Below are positions 55,004-64,000 of a DNA stretch of 64,000 nucleotides, piece after piece. The notes beneath the pieces are model-generated. The model was not told where the DNA came from. It saw only the letters and a program-made list of their open reading frames with translations, and ran no database searches. Source of the DNA: Neoarius graeffei. Taxonomy: Eukaryota > Chordata > Actinopteri > Siluriformes > Ariidae. The number at the start of each line of letters is the position of its first letter. The stretch's first letter is position 1. The position numbers and the translations under genes were made by a program. The stretch covers positions 47,156,890 through 47,220,889 of the forward strand of contig NC_083571.1 of NCBI RefSeq assembly GCF_027579695.1, read 5' to 3'.

Positions 55004-56794
55004 TGGAGGTGGACAAAATCCCCAACGTCATTATTTAAGTCAAAGTACAGATCCCGCTGGTCAGATGTTACTCCGATACAAGTGAAAGTTGTCCAGTCAA
55101 ATTTTTACTGAAGTTAAAGTACTTGCTTTTCAAAATACTTAAGTATTAAAAGTAAATTTTCTGTCAACGCATCGTTGTATTATTGCCACAACGCTTACAA
55201 AACCTAATGCCTCTGAAGCCACCGACTGGATTTACAAAATGAGCGCATGCTGTGCCATCATGGTGGTTTAACGTTAAGCTAGCTAGTCAGTGAAACTCCA
55301 CCCGACATGCTTGCAAACTCTTTTCAAATTCAAAATCATATTGAGTTGCTAACGTTACTAGAAAAGAAAGATTTCTACGTTGTTTATGTAGCAAGATTAT
55401 GCGAAAACAGATTTCTGAAAGGACTTCAGATACGTTAACGTTATTCATGGTAGCGTAACTCCGTTTTTACATGCGAACCAACTGTGTCCAAGTTAACTAG
55501 CTATGCGTTAACATTAGCCGTGGACAAGGCGATGGCAACTTGGCGGGAAATCCATTGAAAGTGTTACGGCTGCGGTGTAGGGGGTGTTTTTTTTTTTTTT
55601 TTTTATGTCTCTCTCCAGGTACCACCCTCCACTGTTGCTGTGAGTGGTTAGCTGCGCTGGCGCTTAATTGTTCACTGGAAGCGGCTGTTTTAATAGACCT
55701 GGGGAAACCTACGGACGGGGCCGTTGGCCACGCCCAAGGAGTACACAGCTGGTCGTCAGGCCGATTGTGGATGCTGTGTGCGTGCGTGCGCAATTTAACC
55801 CTGTATTACAGAGATTACTCTGTGTGTGTTTTTTGGTGTTGGATTACAGCAGTTATGCTGTGTGGATAATTGAAATCTGATTTCAGATAACAGCGATTAC
55901 GCTGTGTGTGTGTGTGTGTGTGTGTGTGCTAATATTGGTGTCGCGGTGCCCCTAGGTGCGCAACCTTGACTTCATAGGGACTGGTTTTGGGTTTTGCTTT
56001 CCGTTTTGTTGTGCTCCTTTATCTTTTTTGTTTTATAAATAAACTCACGTATTTCCGTTTCCCCTCTATTTTGTTGTTTCTTCTTCTCTCGGTTGACGTA
56101 CTTTGTTACCTCGCCCGTTCCCTGGACTTAATCCTCGGGGACGTAACAGAAAGTCATTTGACTAACCAGACTGCATAGCTATTGCAACGTTATCGCTAGC
56201 TCTAAAAGCACAGACAACTTCATTACAAGCTTTCTCTTGGAATAAAACGTTTATATACCTCAATATGCTTCTGCAGGTTGGACGGCGAGTTTTTGTAGGC
56301 CGTGATGTGGTTCGTTTTCGGCAAACAAAGCAACCATTTAAAACGAAACGAGTCTTTAATTCTTTCAGAAAACTGAAACATGGGTTCATGGGCCCTGGGT
56401 GCGTGCATTTTCCAGAAGAACCGCCTCCTTCCATTCTGTCATCAACTGATTGTGTTAAATAACGCTGCTAAGAAATCATTGAACTTGATTTTATACAGTC
56501 TATGGACGTGACGTGACCCGAGTGATTACTGATCAGCTGTCTCAGTGTCACCTGCGAAAAAACCATCACGTTTTAGAAAAGAAAAGAAAAAAAATCCACT
56601 TTCAAAGCCGTTTCATAGTAATGAGGACCTTGACAGAAATGTAGTGGAGTGAAAAATACGATATTTACCTTTCAAATGTAGTGAAGTTAGTCATAAGTTT
56701 CCAAAAAAATAATACTCAAGTAAAGTACAGATACTCAAAAAGTGTACTTAAGTACAGTACTCAAGTAAATGTACTTTGTTACTGTCCACCTCTG
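55004..56794 (+). mobile_element. hAT-like element with GAGGTGGACA termini
   Basis: GGAGGTGGACAAAATC at the left and TGTCCACCTCTG at the right. The subterminal ACTTAAGTA/TACTTGAGTA repeats typical of one teleost hAT group lie at both ends. The interior 55250-56570 has a poly-T and (TG)n and possible decayed exons, but no transposase block was recognised. Confidence 0.65.
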
Positions 56795-57058
56795 TGTGTC
56801 TGTGGGGGGGTATTAAAAAAGAACTAACACTAAAATTTATCACAAAATGAAAATATCACATATAAAAGGATCGAATATGATTCCCAAAACCCCACTTTGA
56901 GAACCATGGACTTGAACTACCAGTTTATTATTCATCAGTTCAACGTAAATAATAATAATAATCTTTCTGGCAAAGTGCAACATATTTCTCAACTAAAGCA
57001 TGGTTTCATTTTCTATGTTTCTCTAACAGTTGCTCTGAGAGTAGTTCTGGCTGTAATA

Positions 57059-57856
57059 CAGTGTCTTGCAAAAGTATTCATCCCCCTTGGTGTTTGTCCT
57101 GTTTTGTCGCTTTACAAGCTGCAATTAAAATGGATTTTGGGGGGTTAGTACAATTTGATTTACACAACATGCCTACCACTTTAAAGGGGAAAATTGTTTT
57201 ATTGTGACACAAACAATAATTAAGAGGAAAAAAACAGAAATCTGGAGTGTGCGTAGGTATTCACCCCCTGAAGTGAATACTTTGTAGAGCCACCTTTTGC
57301 TGCAATCACAGCTGCTAGTCTCTTGGGGTATGTCTCTATTAGCTTAGCACATCTAGCCACTGGGATTTTTGCCCATTCCTCAAGGCAAGACTGCTCCAAC
57401 TCCTTCAAGTTAGATGGGTTGCGTTGGTGTACAGCAATCTTCAAGTTATGCCACAGATTCTCAATTGGTTTGAGGTCTGAGCTTTGACTAGGCCATTCCA
57501 AGACATTTAAATGTTTCCCTTTAAACCACTCCAGTGTAGCTTTAGCAATATGTCATGGAGTCATTGTTCTGCTAGACCGTGAACCTTCATCCCAGTCTCA
57601 AACCACTGGCTGACTCAAACATGTTTTCCTTCAGAATTGCCCTGTATTTAGTGCCATCCATCTTTCCTTCAGTCCTGACCAGCTTTCCTGTCCCTGCAGA
57701 TGAAAAACATCCCCACAGCATGATGCTACCACCACCATGCTTCACTGTAGGAATGGTGTTCTCAGGGTGTTGGGTTTGTGCCACACATGGCATTTCCCAT
57801 GATAGCCAAAAAGTTCAATTTTAGTCTCATTTGAGCAGAGAATCTTCCATGTGTCG
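57059..57856 (-). mobile_element. Tc1-like copy C, 5' transposase half replaced
   Basis: The left end CAGTGTCTTGCAAAAGTATT is next to TA (57057-57058). On the minus strand the C-terminal transposase parts [20 protein letters not shown] and [20 protein letters not shown] are readable, in two frames. Homology stops at about 57850, where a different Tc1 family begins. Confidence 0.8.
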
Positions 57857-58491
57857 CCTTCCTGAGTGGTATGATGGCTGTGTGCTCCCATGGTGTTTAT
57901 ACTTGCATATTATTGTTTGAACAGATGAACATGGGACCTTCAGGCATCTGGAAATTGTACCCAAGGATGAACCAGACTCGTGAAGAGCCACAGTTCTTTT
58001 TCTGATGTCTTGGTTGATTTCTTTTTGATTTTCCCATGTCATGAAAAGAGGCCCTTGTGTTTGAAGGTGTGCCTCCAGTGAACTCAAATGATGTCAGTTA
58101 GCCTATCAGAAGCTTCAAATGCCAAAATATCATCATGTGGAATGCTCCAAGCTGTTTAAAGTCACAGTCAACTTAGTCAGGGATGAGAATTTTCCGCCGA
58201 TTGGCGGATTTCCGACTTTTTCAGACCAAAATGATCGTTTTTGAGATCTATGTAAATCCATTGAGAAATTTTTTTTGGGGGGGGGTTATGATTAACGATC
58301 TGTGGTCACCTTATAATGCAGACATCCCAAGTCTCCCGGAAGTTCCAGGAGTCTTCTGCATATTGATAGAAGCGAGCAAGAGCATGCGTGCGCAACATTA
58401 AGGTCTGCATCACGCATCTTAGAATGTGCGCGCGCGAGGGAGACTGTGTGCAGTGTTGCCAGATACTGCTGACGTTTTCCAGCCCAACATA

Positions 58492-60094
58492 CAGTGGGGC
58501 AAAAAAGTATTTAGTCAGTCACCAATTGTGCAAGTTCTCCCACTCAAAAAGATGAGAGAGGCCTGTAATTTTCATCATAGGTATACCTCAACTATGAGAG
58601 ACAAAATGAGGAAAAAAAATCCAGAAAATCACATTGTCTGATTTTTAAATAATTTATTTGCAAATTATGGTGGAAAATAAGTATTTGGTCAATAACAAAA
58701 GTTCATCTCAATACTTTTTTATATACCCTTTGTTGGCAATGACAGAGGTCGAACGTTTTCTGTAAGTCTTCACAAGGTTTTCACACACTGTTGCTGGTAT
58801 TTTGGCCCATTCCTCCATGCAGATCTCCTCTAGAGCAGTGATGTTTTGGGGCTGTCGCTGGGCAACATGGACTTTCAACTCCCTCCAAAGATTTTCTATG
58901 GGGTTGAGACCTGGAGACTGGCTAGGCCACTCCAGGACCTTGAAATGCTTCTTACGAAGCCACTCCTTCGTTGCCCGGGCAGTGTGTTTGGGATCATTGT
59001 CATGCTGAAAGACCCAGCCACATTTCATCTTCAATGCCCTTGCTGATGGAAGGAGGTTTTCACTCAAAAGCTCACGATACATGGCCCCATTCATTCTTTC
59101 CTTTACACGGATCAGTCGTCCTGGTCCCTTTGCAGAAAAACAGCCCCAAAGCATGATGTTTCCACCCCCATGCTTCACAGTAGGTATGGTGTTCTTTGGA
59201 TGCAACTCAGCATTCTTTCTCCTCCAAACATGACAAGTTGAGTTTTTACCAAAAAGTTCTATTTTGGTTTCATCTGACCATATGACATTCTCCCAATCCT
59301 CTTCTGGATCATCCAAATGCTCTCTAGCAAACTTCAGATGGACCTGGACATGTACTGGCTTAAGCAGGGGGACACGTCTGGCACTGCAGGATTTGAGTCC
59401 CTGGTGATGTAGTGTGTTACTGATAGTAGCCTTTGTTACTTTGGTCCCAGCTCTCTGCAGGTCATTCACTAGGTCCCCCCGTGTGGTTCTGGGATTTTTG
59501 CTCACCGTTCTTGTGATCATTTTGACCCCACGGGGTGAGATCTTGCGTGGAGTCCCAGATCGAGGGAGATTATCAGTGGTCTTGTATGTCTTCCATTTTC
59601 TAATAATTGCTCCCACAGTTGATTTCTTCACACCAAGCTGCTTACCTATTGCAGATTCAGTCTTCCCAGCCTGGTGCAGGTCTACAATTTTGTTTCTGGT
59701 GTCCTTTGACAGCTCTTTGGTCTTGGCCGTAGTGGAGTTTGGAGTGTGACTGTTTGAGGTTGTGGACAGGTGTCTTTTATACTGATAACGAGTTCAAACA
59801 GGTGCCATTAATACAGGTAACAAGTGGAGGACAGACGAGCCTCTTAAAGAAGAAGTTACAGGTCTGTGAGAGCCAGAAATCTTGCTTGTTTGTAGGTGAC
59901 CAAATACTTATTTTACCGAGGAATTTACCAATTAATTCATTAAAAATCCTACAATGTGATTTCCTGGATTCTTTCCCCCCATTCTGTCTCTCATAGTTGA
60001 AGTGTACCTATGATGAAAATTACAGGCCTCTCATCTTTTTAAGTGGGAGAACTTGCACAACTGGTGGCTGACTAAATACTTTTTTGCCCCACTG
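58492..60094 (-). mobile_element. complete Tc1 transposon, about 1.6 kb, long inverted repeats
   Basis: CAGTGGGGCAAAAAAGTATT is inverted at the right end, and the arms match for about 200 bp. TA flanks both sides (58490-58491 and 60095-60096). The inner AAATAAGTATTTGGTC is repeated inverted as an inner repeat. It is among the best preserved elements here. Confidence 0.95.
58708..59730 (-). pseudogene. Tc1 transposase, full frame open but start codon ATG changed to ACG
   Basis: The frame runs from 59730 (ACG, where the family start is expected: ACG GCC AAG ACC AAA GAG) to a stop at 58708 with no interruption, about 340 codons. Present are the paired-type HTH pair ([20 protein letters not shown] and [14 protein letters not shown]), the nuclear-signal-like [10 protein letters not shown], and all three catalytic residues in [24 protein letters not shown] and [10 protein letters not shown]-to-G change precedes the last motif (SPGLNPIEN). 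Translation could start only at internal codons, removing most of the first helix-turn-helix, so it is probably inactive by a single base. Confidence 0.88.
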
Positions 60095-61385
60095 TATGTT
60101 CAAAACCCGCCAAAATGCACTTAAAACCACCCAATCTGGCAACACTGCCTGTGTGCCTGTTCATGTAGCACATGCCAGACAAAGAGCATCTTGATTGAGT
60201 TACTCAGCAAAATAAGCCAATCAGCTTTCAGTGTGGGCGGGCTTTTATCTCTTTTCTCGAGGACTGGAGTTAAGTGCAGCCTACAGGATCGGCATGGCAG
60301 AGAGAGAGAGTGCGTGCCCCAAAAAATATATATCAATTACATGTCATATATAAGTGTGTATCTTTTATAAATGGGGTTAGCTTATCTAATGTAGCATGTT
60401 GGGGAGAATCATAGTATCTCATCTATATTTCTGATGAAATTTTAGGTATGATACCGTGTATAACTCTCCTACTTATTGCTCATTTCATAGGGGGACGGAA
60501 TTGTTGGCATGTGCCGCGCGGGAGCGTCTGCCCAAACTTTAGGCTGAGATGAACTTATAGTTTTTGATTTAAAAAAAAATTCCAATATGTAATGCCCATT
60601 GTACATGCCTGTTCTTTAATTCAAAATCACCATCTCGATCTTCAAATTGACCTTATGGTATATGCATTACATTACACAACATCCTGTCCAGATAAAACCT
60701 AGTTAGTCCACACAACAGTTGAAAGGGAAGTGATAAGTGATGTTGAATGTTGCCTGCTTAATATGCAAGACCTCCTGCGACCATGATAACATCAGAAGAA
60801 AGCTTAAGAGAATTATATGACAGAACTTTTTTCTGGTTTGCACTTCATTTTAAAGGATTAGAGTATTCAAAGACATGAATAGCAAAAATGCAGAAATATA
60901 CTGTAGAGCTCGTTTATATTAAAAGGTGCATTGATTTTTTTGAAATCATCAAATGTGAATTGATTAAAAACAAGTCTCTTGTACCATATTAATCATTTTC
61001 ACCTGGGAGTCCACCAAGAAGGGGAATTTATTTCCAAATACATTGCAACTTTTTGCTGATAAAATTAATGATTTTGGGGGAAAAAAAATAGCCAAAAATC
61101 ATTAGCCCCATGGGCCCCGCCCCCCCCCCCCGGGCCCCGCCCCGGTTTTTTCAGACTTTTAAAATATTTTTCATTCTCATCCCTGATTTATGGGTCTATT
61201 GTTCCAAAACCTAAAAGGTTGCACTGAACATGCTGAAAAAGTCAAACAAGGTGGGATATGATATTTTAGAAAGAACACTTGTCATGATACAAAAGTTTAA
61301 TTTGATGGCATGTTGAATTGGGATATCAACTTCGAGAAAAATACATATATTTCATTGCTAAAATTAATGGGTTTTGGGTGTTTAA

Positions 61386-61728
61386 GGCCCTGTCCACACG
61401 GCAACGGATTCAGGTGAATCCGATACAATTGTTTATCGTTTCGGCCTGGCGTCCACACGGCACCAGCGTTTTGGGTGCCCCAAAATGCAATCTTTTGAGA
61501 ACGGGTTCCAGAGTGGAAAGATCTGGCAACGTTGCCGTTGCGAAGTCGTCTGGATGAGTAGAACGGATTTGTTTACGATGACGTCACAACCACGACTGTG
61601 AGTGCTTCACGCCGGGTAGAAGTGTAACGAACTCGATGCGAGTTGTCAACAAATCCTATAACTTGGTTCATGAAACGCGCTTACAAAATATTTTCACTGT
61701 GAATATTTATTGTGTAATGGTGCAAAGT

Positions 61729-61761
<33 letters not shown>

Positions 61762-62391
61762 GCCCTTAGGGCAGAGTCAATCCCGCCAGCAAAAATAGGG
61801 AAAAAAAGGCGCGATCTCACCTCTTCAGATTTTGGTTTAAGTCCTACAATACATTCCTCAAAAAAAGGGCGTAGAAGAACAAATTAATCCATCACCGTGT
61901 AGCATTCAATTTATTCCGGACCATTAAAGACGCCGCCTTCCACGTAGAATCATACGTCATCCTCGCCGCCATATTGGATGGGTCAAAGCGGAGAATAAAG
62001 ATGCCTCATTCATGTGCTGCGTTTAACTGTACCAACAGGTTTGCCGTCCAAACGAGATCACATGGGATTACCTTTCACAGGTGAGACTGGAAAAATACTT
62101 TTCATTGTATTTGGTCATTATAATGTAATTTTACGAACAGATTTTTCTGACTTTGTGGCTAATATGAAGTCTCGCGCATAATAGTTTATGCGCATGCGTC
62201 CTTACTTCTATTGTTCTGGTGTCTCCGAAGGGACCGTCTTACAGCGCCCCTAGAGGTGTGGCATGTGTATTGCATCGTTTTCAGCAAGTGTTTTGTTGCC
62301 ATATGGACCTGATATTTTACTGATCGTTGCCCATTTGGACGCGATATTTTTTTAAATAACATCTCGTTGCCGTTGTCGTGTGGATGTAGCC
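61386..62391 (+). mobile_element. Harbinger-like element, GGCCCTGTCCACA family, carrying a THAP exon
   Basis: GGCCCTGTCCACACGGCAAC and the inverse GGCTACATCCACACGACAAC, with TAA at 61383-61385 and 62392-62394. It includes (GA)n (61727-61757). It differs from 12892-13877 by a central segment that matches 7850-8000. Confidence 0.87.
62001..62080 (+). pseudogene. THAP-domain first exon, second copy
   Basis: ATG at 62001 begins [20 protein letters not shown], then HGITFHR, ending CACAG|GTGAGACTGG. It differs from 7939-7860 at only one residue (A for T). The upstream CGCCGCCATATTGGATGGG is also shared, so promoter and exon travel together. Confidence 0.7.
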
Positions 62392-62705
62392 TAAATCGCC
62401 AAAATCCATCAGCTTCCCCCTGGTCCCTCACCGAGACATTGCCCCTGGACCCCACTGGGGACCTGCGGGCTGCCCCCCCCCCTGCTACTTTTCAGATTTT
62501 TTTCTCAACATGCACTCTCATCCCTGCTTAGTGTTTGTAAACTTCTGACTTTGAAAGTAATTAAAAATTCTCTCTCCAATTATTCTGACATTTTACAAAT
62601 AAATCCTAACTGACCTAAAACAGGAAAACTTTCCTCAATTTTACTGTCAGACACAGAGAAAAAAGCTTGTGTGTCTTTTTCTAAACTGTATATAAACTTC
62701 TGGTT

Positions 62706-63505
62706 GCAACTATAACTTGTATATAGCTTGCAGCATTTATTGCGCAAGGTGGCCCACTTTAGATTGTTCCTTCTGGACTAGACGGGGCCGGAGTGAGCTA
62801 CGGTGTCCTTGACGGTCTCGTTTACTGATTCTAGTGAAATGTACAGGAGACGTTTGTAGTTCTAAGAGAGGGAGGAGTGCAAGTCTGGTACTGCCGATGA
62901 GCCCGGAGAGTTTAGAGAGAGAAAATTTTGTCGACTGTTTCAATGCTGTTTCAAGTGTGTATTGGCATTCTGTCATAGTGGCGTACACTGATCACCTATG
63001 ACATAAAACCACTGACAGTTGCAGTGAATAACACTGATGATTTTGCTACACTGGCATCTGTGGGATGCGTTATGGCCGAAGTACACTTCTGTGAGCACGA
63101 TGTAAATTTCAGCACAGTCTGCACGAACTATCCATGTCGTAGGGCTGGACCCAGATATTCAACTATTCAGGTATTTGTTTATTGTGTAGGTCTTCAGGGT
63201 TTGAATTTTGGGATTTGGATATCCATTATGTTTTTATTTTTTTCAATTTAGTGTTATTTATATCCTCCTGAGAACCAACCCATAGACTTGTGTCCTCTGT
63301 AGTTGACATTTATTTTACGTGCACACCCTCTTACTCTTTCAAGCTATTCACTTGAATCCTGGTGCCTCGTAAAGAGTACATCCTGGGCTTTCCAATGATA
63401 TATCATGTGACTAGGAGGGTTGCTGGGAAATTCCTAGTAAGGAAATCACAACAAAAGAGAAAATTGAGAGACACAGTTTTTTTCTTGTTTCCCAGGAGGA
63501 TATAG
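62706..63505. other. no supported gene
   Basis: A short minus-strand frame at 62737-62988 has no recognised family. The rest is AT-rich without defined elements. Confidence 0.5.
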
Positions 63506-63512
63506 TACTTGG

Positions 63513-63870
63513 GGCGTTCAAGTGGTTAGCACTGTTGCCTCACAGCAAGAAGGTTCTGGGTTCGAGACCAGCGGCTGACAGGGGCCTTTGTGCGGAGTAT
63601 GCATGTTCTCCCGGTGTCTGCTTGGGTTTCCTCCGGGTGCTCCGGTTTCCCCCACAGTCCAAAGACATGCAGGTTAGGTTAATTGGTGGCTTTAAATTGA
63701 CCGTAGGTGTGAATGTGAGTGTGAATGGTTGTCTGTGTCTGTGTTTCAGCCCTGCGATGACCTGGTGACTTGTCCAGGGTGTACCCCGCCTTTCGCCCGT
63801 AGTCAGCTGGGATAGGCTCCAGCTTGCCCGCGACCCTGCACAGGATAAGTGGTTACGGATAATGGATAGG
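63513..63870 (+). mobile_element. tRNA-derived SINE, type A
   Basis: A divergent head (GGGGCGTTCAAGTGGTTAGC), the standard core, and the tail GATAAGTGGTTACGGATAAT. Confidence 0.88.
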
Positions 63871-64000
63871 TGGATAGAATCGCTGTCCTGAATCATCCGA
63901 AGCGCATAAAATCCGTGTGCCATCTTGCAACACGTTTTACCTCCAAATAGCCTAAACTATGGCTGACAGATTTTATCCTGTTTACGGTGGACGTTCCCAC

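Larger units (their letters stand above)
58451..60146 (+). mobile_element. hAT MITE (CAGTGTTGCCAGAT) split by a Tc1 element
   Basis: The left half 58451-58489 and right half 60097-60146 match MITE 25378-25469. The flanks ACTGTGTG and CCTGTGTG agree in 7 of 8 bases. Confidence 0.88.
58178..62526 (+). mobile_element. composite DNA element with CAGGGATGAGA termini, 6-bp duplication CTTAGT
   Basis: CAGGGATGAGAA begins at 58178; the inverse CTCATCCCTG ends at 62526. CTTAGT flanks both sides (58172-58177 and 62527-62532). A second right-type end (CATTCTCATCCCTG, to 61186) lies inside, so two copies are nested or in tandem. The superfamily is uncertain. It holds a hAT MITE, a Tc1 element and a Harbinger-like element. 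Remaining parts are AT-rich, with GC-homopolymer runs at 61118-61145 and 62470-62482. Confidence 0.7.
57857..62705 (-). mobile_element. Tdr1/Sleeping Beauty-type Tc1 fragment joined to copy C, later split
   Basis: Segments 57857-58177 and 62527-62705 are one element: DNA-binding start SSLGTISRCLKVPCSSVQTI and KYKHHGSTQPSYHSGRRH, then ACAGTCAACTTAGT continuing in GTTTGTAAACTTCTGAC and the end CTGTATATAAACTTCTGG. An extra A at the start (GGAAAATCAAAAAGAAATC) shifts the frame. The 4.3-kb element 58178-62526 lies within it. Confidence 0.72.

Noticed and set aside
55540-55869. 109-codon frame in the hAT-like element
   Set aside because: Starts next to a poly-T tract and shows no family motif or exon signals that agree on both sides.
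62737-62988. 83-codon minus-strand frame as a host exon
   Set aside because: No recognised family, no clear splice signals; left unannotated.

Overview
This is vertebrate (teleost fish) nuclear DNA. The evidence is one interrupted host gene with canonical GT-AG introns, many tRNA-derived SINEs, Tc1-like transposons with fish-type inverted repeats, L2-like LINE fragments and AT-rich microsatellites. The lineage within teleosts cannot be fixed from the sequence alone; an ostariophysan (catfish-like) fish is a guess.

The host gene is cox15 (heme A synthase), on the minus strand. I reconstructed seven coding exons with matching splice phases: 32369-32289, 27101-26920, 21114-20992, 19568-19382, 3166-2999, 2901-2820 and 850-696. 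Together they encode 326 residues. The last C-terminal exons lie beyond the left edge. The promoter at about 32410-32480 carries ETS/GABP, DR1 and CRE-like motifs typical of nuclear genes for mitochondrial proteins. The introns are heavily invaded by transposons, and the intron between exons 4 and 5 is 16.2 kb.

From 32.4 kb to 64 kb I found no other host gene; the DNA is a dense mosaic of mobile elements. The best preserved is a 10.1-kb CMC/EnSpm(CACTA)-like element (41794-51926). It has matching termini, a 695-codon uninterrupted transposase gene with a candidate D-D-E triad, and a second multi-exon gene for a DUF4806-type protein whose proline-rich exons have duplicated. Other elements include a complete Tc1 transposon (58492-60094) whose transposase is open except for a lost start codon, an ISL2EU-like element (32667-33832), a TTAA-flanked element (10191-12030), several hAT elements with 8-bp or near-8-bp target duplications, and at least eight PIF/Harbinger-like deletion derivatives with 3-bp target duplications.

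A recurring pattern is that many deletion derivatives keep their termini plus the promoter-proximal first exon of an accessory protein (MADF-like, Myb/SANT, THAP or YqaJ-associated). Several of these end at a good splice donor. Nested insertions give a clear relative order of events, clearest at 57059-62705.
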